This document shows positions 29,453-33,061 of a DNA stretch of 33,061 nt, piece after piece. The first letter of the stretch is position 1; the number at the start of each line of letters is the position of its first letter. The DNA comes from Planctomycetaceae bacterium. GTDB lineage: Bacteria > Planctomycetota > Planctomycetia > Pirellulales > Thermoguttaceae. The notes under the pieces are model-generated. The model saw nothing but the letters and a program-made list of their open reading frames with translations. It was not told the origin of the DNA and did no database searches. Location of the stretch: contig JAJFVC010000076.1 of NCBI GenBank assembly GCA_021372005.1, forward strand, positions 1 through 33,061, given 5' to 3'. A program made the translations under genes and the position numbers.

Positions 29453-29464
29453 GACCACGGACCG
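29453..29464. repeat. Inverted copy of the intergenic repeat between rho and ribH
   Basis: GACCACGGACCG is the exact reverse complement of the 12-base word at 28824-28835. It ends 4 bases before the end of rho. Confidence 0.4.
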
Positions 29465-29468
29465 CTTC

Positions 29469-30938
29469 TTACATTTTCATGTTCATGCTCATCAGGAACT
29501 CGGCATTGCTCTTGGTTTTTTGCAGTCGGCCGACCAAAAGCTCCATCGCATCGGGCGGATTCATGTCGTTCAGCACGCGGCGCAGGATGCACACACGGCG
29601 GTATTCCTCCGGGTCCAAGAGCATTTCTTCTTTGCGCGTGCCGCTCCGATTGATGTCGATGGCCGGCCAGATGCGTCGATCGACCAATGCGTGGTCGAGC
29701 ACGATCTCTTGGTTGCCGGTGCCTTTGAACTCCTCGAAAATCACTTCGTCCATGCGGCTGCCCGTGTCGATCAACGCCGTGCCGATGACCGTCAACGATC
29801 CGCCTTCCTCGACCTTGCGGGCAGAGCCGAAAAATCGTTTGGGCCGGGTCAGGGCATTCGCGTCGACGCCGCCGGAAAGCAGTTTGCCCGACGACGGACA
29901 CTCGGTGTTCCAGGCCCGGGCCAGCCGCGTGATCGAATCCAGAAAGATCAGCACGTCATGGCCGTATTCGACCATGCGTTTGGCTTTTTCCAGAACCATT
30001 TCCGACACTTGGATGTGCCGAGCGGCGGTCTCGTCGAACGTCGAGCTGACCACCTCGCAGTTTGACCCCCGCACCTCTCGCTCCATGTCGGTGACTTCCT
30101 CGGGCCGCTCGTCGATCAGGAGCATAAACACGTACAGATCGGGGTAATTTTTCAGTGCGGCTCGGGCCATCTTCTGCATCAGGACGGTCTTGCCGGCCCT
30201 CGGCGGACTGACGATCAGCCCGCGCTGGCCGAAGCCGATCGGCACGACCAGATCGACCACGCGCATTTCGACTTCGTCCGGCGTCGTCTCCATGCGGATG
30301 TGCGTATCGGGGTGCAGCGGCGTCAACTCCTCAAAGTCGATCTTGTTGGCCAGCAAATTCGGATCTTGGTAGTTGATCGCCTCGACGCGCAACAGGGCGA
30401 AATACCGCTCGTTTTCCTTCGGCGGACGTATCTGGCCCGACACGGTCGCCCCGGTCTTCAACCCGAAACGACGAATCTGGCTCGGCGAAACATAAATGTC
30501 GTCGGGACAGGAGAGATAATGATAGTCGGGACTGCGCAGAAACCCAAACCCATCGGGCAACACTTCGAGCGTGCCCTCGCCGTACATCAACCCGTTGAGC
30601 TTGACCCGCTCTTTGAGAATGCGAAAGATCAGGTCTTGGCGTTTGACGCCGGCGTAGTCGGAGAGATTGTCCTTGCGCGCCGTCTCGATCAACTCGGCCA
30701 TCGACATGCGCTGCAACTCGGCGATGTAGGTGTCGCCGGATTGCTTGACTTTTTCATAACGATCGCGGAGCGACTCGCGGGCCCCGCGATTTTCCGAGGC
30801 GATTTCCTCGGCCAGCGACAGCGGCTCCTCGCGATCCAAATCGCGGAGGGCGTCTTTCACCGATTGCACGAGTTGCGGATCATCAATGTCCGGGCGCGGC
30901 GGCTTCTGCGGCTCGGCTTCGGAGGGACCTTGGCTCAT
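29469..30938 (-). CDS. rho: Transcription termination factor Rho
   Basis: This encodes 489 residues from the ATG at 30938, with AGGAG 12 bases upstream; an ATG at 30974 lacks a ribosome site. Rho is a hexameric RNA helicase that ends transcription. An acidic N-terminal extension of about 70 residues precedes the Rho N-terminal helices ([15 protein letters not shown]). The cold-shock-like RNA-binding domain spans 120-190 ([18 protein letters not shown]). Walker A is SPPRAGKT at 244-251, where an Arg replaces the usual Lys. The [13 protein letters not shown] block and Walker [14 protein letters not shown] at 329-341 follow, then the R-loop and C-terminus ending MNMKM. The gene lies between coaE and ribH. 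Confidence 0.97.
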   Translation of the reverse strand: MSQGPSEAEPQKPPRPDIDDPQLVQSVKDALRDLDREEPLSLAEEIASENRGARESLRDRYEKVKQSGDTYIAELQRMSMAELIETARKDNLSDYAGVKRQDLIFRILKERVKLNGLMYGEGTLEVLPDGFGFLRSPDYHYLSCPDDIYVSPSQIRRFGLKTGATVSGQIRPPKENERYFALLRVEAINYQDPNLLANKIDFEELTPLHPDTHIRMETTPDEVEMRVVDLVVPIGFGQRGLIVSPPRAGKTVLMQKMARAALKNYPDLYVFMLLIDERPEEVTDMEREVRGSNCEVVSSTFDETAARHIQVSEMVLEKAKRMVEYGHDVLIFLDSITRLARAWNTECPSSGKLLSGGVDANALTRPKRFFGSARKVEEGGSLTVIGTALIDTGSRMDEVIFEEFKGTGNQEIVLDHALVDRRIWPAIDINRSGTRKEEMLLDPEEYRRVCILRRVLNDMNPPDAMELLVGRLQKTKSNAEFLMSMNMKM

Positions 30939-31020
30939 TTTTCTGCTCTGCTCCTGAATCGTTCCGGTGGCCATCGCGCGGAAGGCGACGGCGGAGGGAT
31001 AAGCTTTCGAGATGGAAACT

Positions 31021-31049
31021 TGTATCACACGAACGCTGGCGTGCGGCAA
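31021..31049 (-). promoter_or_regulatory. Candidate rho promoter
   Basis: On the minus strand TTGCCG and GATACA are 17 bases apart, with TG one base before the -10 as in extended promoters. It lies in the 136-base gap between coaE and rho and gives a leader of about 75 bases. Confidence 0.3.
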
Positions 31050-31074
31050 CCTGCGCGAACGCGCGGCGGCGGGA

Positions 31075-31671
31075 TCAATGGACAAGGGACGCCCATAACT
31101 GCTCGACTTGAGCTTGCGTCCGCTCGAGAGGGCCGGAATTGTCTATTATCACATCGGCTCTCTCGCGTTTCCGGTCCAACGATTCCTGCGCGGCCTCACG
31201 GGCGGCAAAATCCTCCTTTTCCCAACCTCGGGCCGCCGCCCGAAGTTGCCGCATCTCGCGCGGCGCGTCCACAAACACCACCTTTTCACACCATTTGTCC
31301 CATCCGGTTTCGGTCAACAACGCGGCGTCCAACACAACCAGCGGAGCCCGAACCGACGCGGCCACGGCCTGCTGCCACAGTCGTCGGGCGATCTCCGGAT
31401 GAGTCAACTTTTCCAAGTATTTTCGTTCTCGCTCGGCTTTCGGCCCCTCGCCGAAAACAATTGCCGCCACCCGAGCCCGATCGATTCGGCCATCCGCGCC
31501 GAACACCGTTTCGCCCCAACGCTGTCGGGCGGCCGCCTCGACCCGCGGCAACCGCAACGCCTCGTGCCCAAGTTGGTCCGCGTCGATCACGGCCGCGCCC
31601 AAGCGAGCCATATGCTCGGCCACCACGCTCTTGCCGCTCGCCACGCCGCCCACGATGCCGATGATTCGCAT
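31075..31671 (-). CDS. coaE: Dephospho-CoA kinase
   Basis: This encodes 198 residues, normal for CoaE, which adds the 3'-phosphate in the last step of coenzyme A synthesis. The P-loop GGVASGKS lies at 8-15, followed by the acidic [10 protein letters not shown] that binds the substrate, and [17 protein letters not shown] as the Walker B region. The C-terminus [20 protein letters not shown]-type block (here [12 protein letters not shown]) is characteristic. It follows polA by 81 bases; polA-coaE-rho is a common planctomycete order. Confidence 0.95.
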   Translation of the reverse strand: MRIIGIVGGVASGKSVVAEHMARLGAAVIDADQLGHEALRLPRVEAAARQRWGETVFGADGRIDRARVAAIVFGEGPKAERERKYLEKLTHPEIARRLWQQAVAASVRAPLVVLDAALLTETGWDKWCEKVVFVDAPREMRQLRAAARGWEKEDFAAREAAQESLDRKRERADVIIDNSGPLERTQAQVEQLWASLVH

Positions 31672-31679
31672 GCCCTAGT

Positions 31680-31707
31680 GGCCAGTGGTCCGTGGCTGGT
31701 GGCCGGC
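31680..31707. repeat. Intergenic repeat between coaE and polA
   Basis: This spacer holds GGCCAGTGG, GGTCCGTGG and GGTGGCCGG in a row. The same words occur in the neighbouring spacers at 28824-28835, 28856-28878 and 29453-29464. Confidence 0.45.
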
Positions 31708-31752
31708 AACCGGAAAGATCCCGGAGCCATGCCGCACGCCGCACGCCACTAT

Positions 31753-33061
31753 TCACTCTCCCACTTTTTCCGTCTCGGCCCAATTCAGACCGGCTTTGAT
31801 GTCAACTTTCAACGGAACATTCAACGCATAGACGCCGACCATCTCTTCCCGGACAAGTTCGGCCAGGGGATGAAGTTGATCGGAGGGAACTTCAAAGATC
31901 AACTCGTCATGGATTTGAAGCAGCATCCGCGCGGGCGAATGTTCCGTCTGCAACCGGCGGTGGATGGCAACCATGGCCAATTTGATCAAGTCCGCCGCCG
32001 ATCCCTGGATCGCCGTGTTCACGGCCGTGCGCTCGGCCAGATTGCGTTGCCGACCGGCCCCCACGCGCACACCGCTGATTGCGCGACGACGCCCTAGGAT
32101 CGTTCTAACATACCCCTTTTCACGACAATCCGCCAGTACTTGTTCCAAAAATTCGTCGATCTTGGGATATCCCTCAAAATAGCTGTTGATAAATCGCGCG
32201 GCCTCGTCCTGCTCGATCCCCAACGCCCGGGACAGTCCAAACGCACTCTGGCCATAGATCACCCCAAAGTTGACCGCTTTGGCCGCTCGACGCATCTCGG
32301 GCGTCACTTGGTCCAGGGGGACGCCATTCACTTGACTTGCCACCCGGGCATGAATATCCTCCCCCCTTGCAAAGGCATCGCACAGATGCCGGTCGCCCGA
32401 GAAATGGGCCAGCACTCGCAACTCGATCTGCGAGTAGTCGGCCGCCAACAGCGTCCAGCCCGACTGGCCGGGCACGAACGCCGATCGGATCTCGCGGCCC
32501 TCCTCGGTGCGAACTGGGATGTTTTGCAGGTTCGGATCGTTCGAGCTCAGCCGGCCCGTGGCCGTGACGACCTGATTGAACGACGTGTGGACGCGGCCGG
32601 TCGCGGGGCAAACCATCTCGGGCAGGGCGTCGACGTAGGTGCTTTTTAGTTTCGCATATTGGCGATATTCGAGAATTTTGGCGGGCAGCGGGTGCAGTCG
32701 GGCCAGCTCTTCGAGCACCTCGGCGTCGGTGCTGGCGCCGGTCTTGGCCGTCTTTTTGATCACCGGCAACTTCAACTCGTCGAACAACAACGCCTGCAAC
32801 TGCTTGGGCGAGGCGATGTTCAACGGCCGGCCCGCCATTCGATGAATCTCTCGCTCCAACGTCTCCAGCCGTTCGCCGTAGCGGCGGCTCATTTCGGCCA
32901 GTCGCTCGACGTCGATGCGGATGCCGTTGTACTCCATCTCGGCCAGCACGTCGATCAACGGCAGTTCCAACGAGCGGAGCAGGTCCGTCAGTCCGGCTTC
33001 TTCGAGCTTCGGGGCCAGAATCGGCCGCAATCGGACCGGCAGCCACGCGTCTTCGGCTGCA
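31753..33061 (-). CDS. polA: DNA polymerase I, C-terminal part (start beyond window)
   Basis: The frame is open to the window edge, giving 435 residues of the C-terminal half. DNA polymerase I fills gaps in repair and replaces RNA primers. Visible are the polymerase thumb and palm/fingers: motif A DYSQIELRVLAH, motif B RRAAKAVNFGVIYG (with the Phe typical of this family), and motif C QIHDELIFEV. The block TATGRLSSNDPNLQNIPVR is diagnostic. The N-terminal 5'-nuclease and 3'-5' exonuclease regions would lie upstream, so I cannot judge whether proofreading is kept. It is the first gene here of the polA-coaE-rho-ribH-nusB-ftsY run. Confidence 0.97.
   Translation of the reverse strand, partial: AAEDAWLPVRLRPILAPKLEEAGLTDLLRSLELPLIDVLAEMEYNGIRIDVERLAEMSRRYGERLETLEREIHRMAGRPLNIASPKQLQALLFDELKLPVIKKTAKTGASTDAEVLEELARLHPLPAKILEYRQYAKLKSTYVDALPEMVCPATGRVHTSFNQVVTATGRLSSNDPNLQNIPVRTEEGREIRSAFVPGQSGWTLLAADYSQIELRVLAHFSGDRHLCDAFARGEDIHARVASQVNGVPLDQVTPEMRRAAKAVNFGVIYGQSAFGLSRALGIEQDEAARFINSYFEGYPKIDEFLEQVLADCREKGYVRTILGRRRAISGVRVGAGRQRNLAERTAVNTAIQGSAADLIKLAMVAIHRRLQTEHSPARMLLQIHDELIFEVPSDQLHPLAELVREEMVGVYALNVPLKVDIKAGLNWAETEKVGE

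Overview
The window looks like a chromosomal segment of a planctomycete, probably of the Pirellula type. This is inference from several signs: GC-rich DNA with many genes lacking a Shine-Dalgarno site, a kinase with the N-terminal helical region typical of planctomycete kinases, a protein that resembles the planctomycete family DUF1598, several large secreted proteins of no known function, and a fused CcsB-CcsA cytochrome c assembly protein. No rRNA, tRNA, CRISPR array or prophage was seen. The only mobile DNA is the tail of an IS481-like transposase at the left edge.

Left part (1-9343): after the transposase tail, five minus-strand genes run as a tight block from 6547 down to 165. They are a small secreted protein, a DNA-binding protein with a C-terminal membrane anchor, an OmpA-type lipoprotein, the CcsBA haem exporter/cytochrome c synthetase, and a secreted protein of unknown function whose start overlaps the ccsBA stop. 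Divergent from this block is a tandem pair of paralogous outer-membrane beta-barrel candidates on the plus strand. The second one overlaps tail-to-tail with gltD.

Middle (9337-20746): gltB and gltD encode the two subunits of NADPH glutamate synthase. A perfect palindrome lies between the -35 and -10 boxes of the likely gltB promoter. Divergent from gltB is a Ser/Thr kinase with a C-terminal membrane anchor. A DUF1598-like secreted protein converges on it, and divergent from that is a sigma-54 activator with an FHA domain, which in this family reads phosphothreonine. Kinase and FHA activator so close together suggest, but do not prove, a signalling link.

Right-centre (20826-27418): a 65-residue helical protein is preceded by the most unusual element of the window, a roughly 210-nt structured RNA leader. 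It has its own promoter, a branched fold, and an intrinsic terminator that shares bases with the closing stem of the fold. Upstream of it lie a large secreted protein of unknown function, an aromatic-amino-acid-type decarboxylase and a secreted von Willebrand A protein, all on the minus strand. cysK diverges from the last of these.

Right part (27441-33061): a minus-strand housekeeping run polA (cut by the window edge), coaE, rho, ribH, nusB, ftsY. Most spacers in this run carry degenerate copies of a short GGTCCGTGG / CCACTGGCC repeat family.
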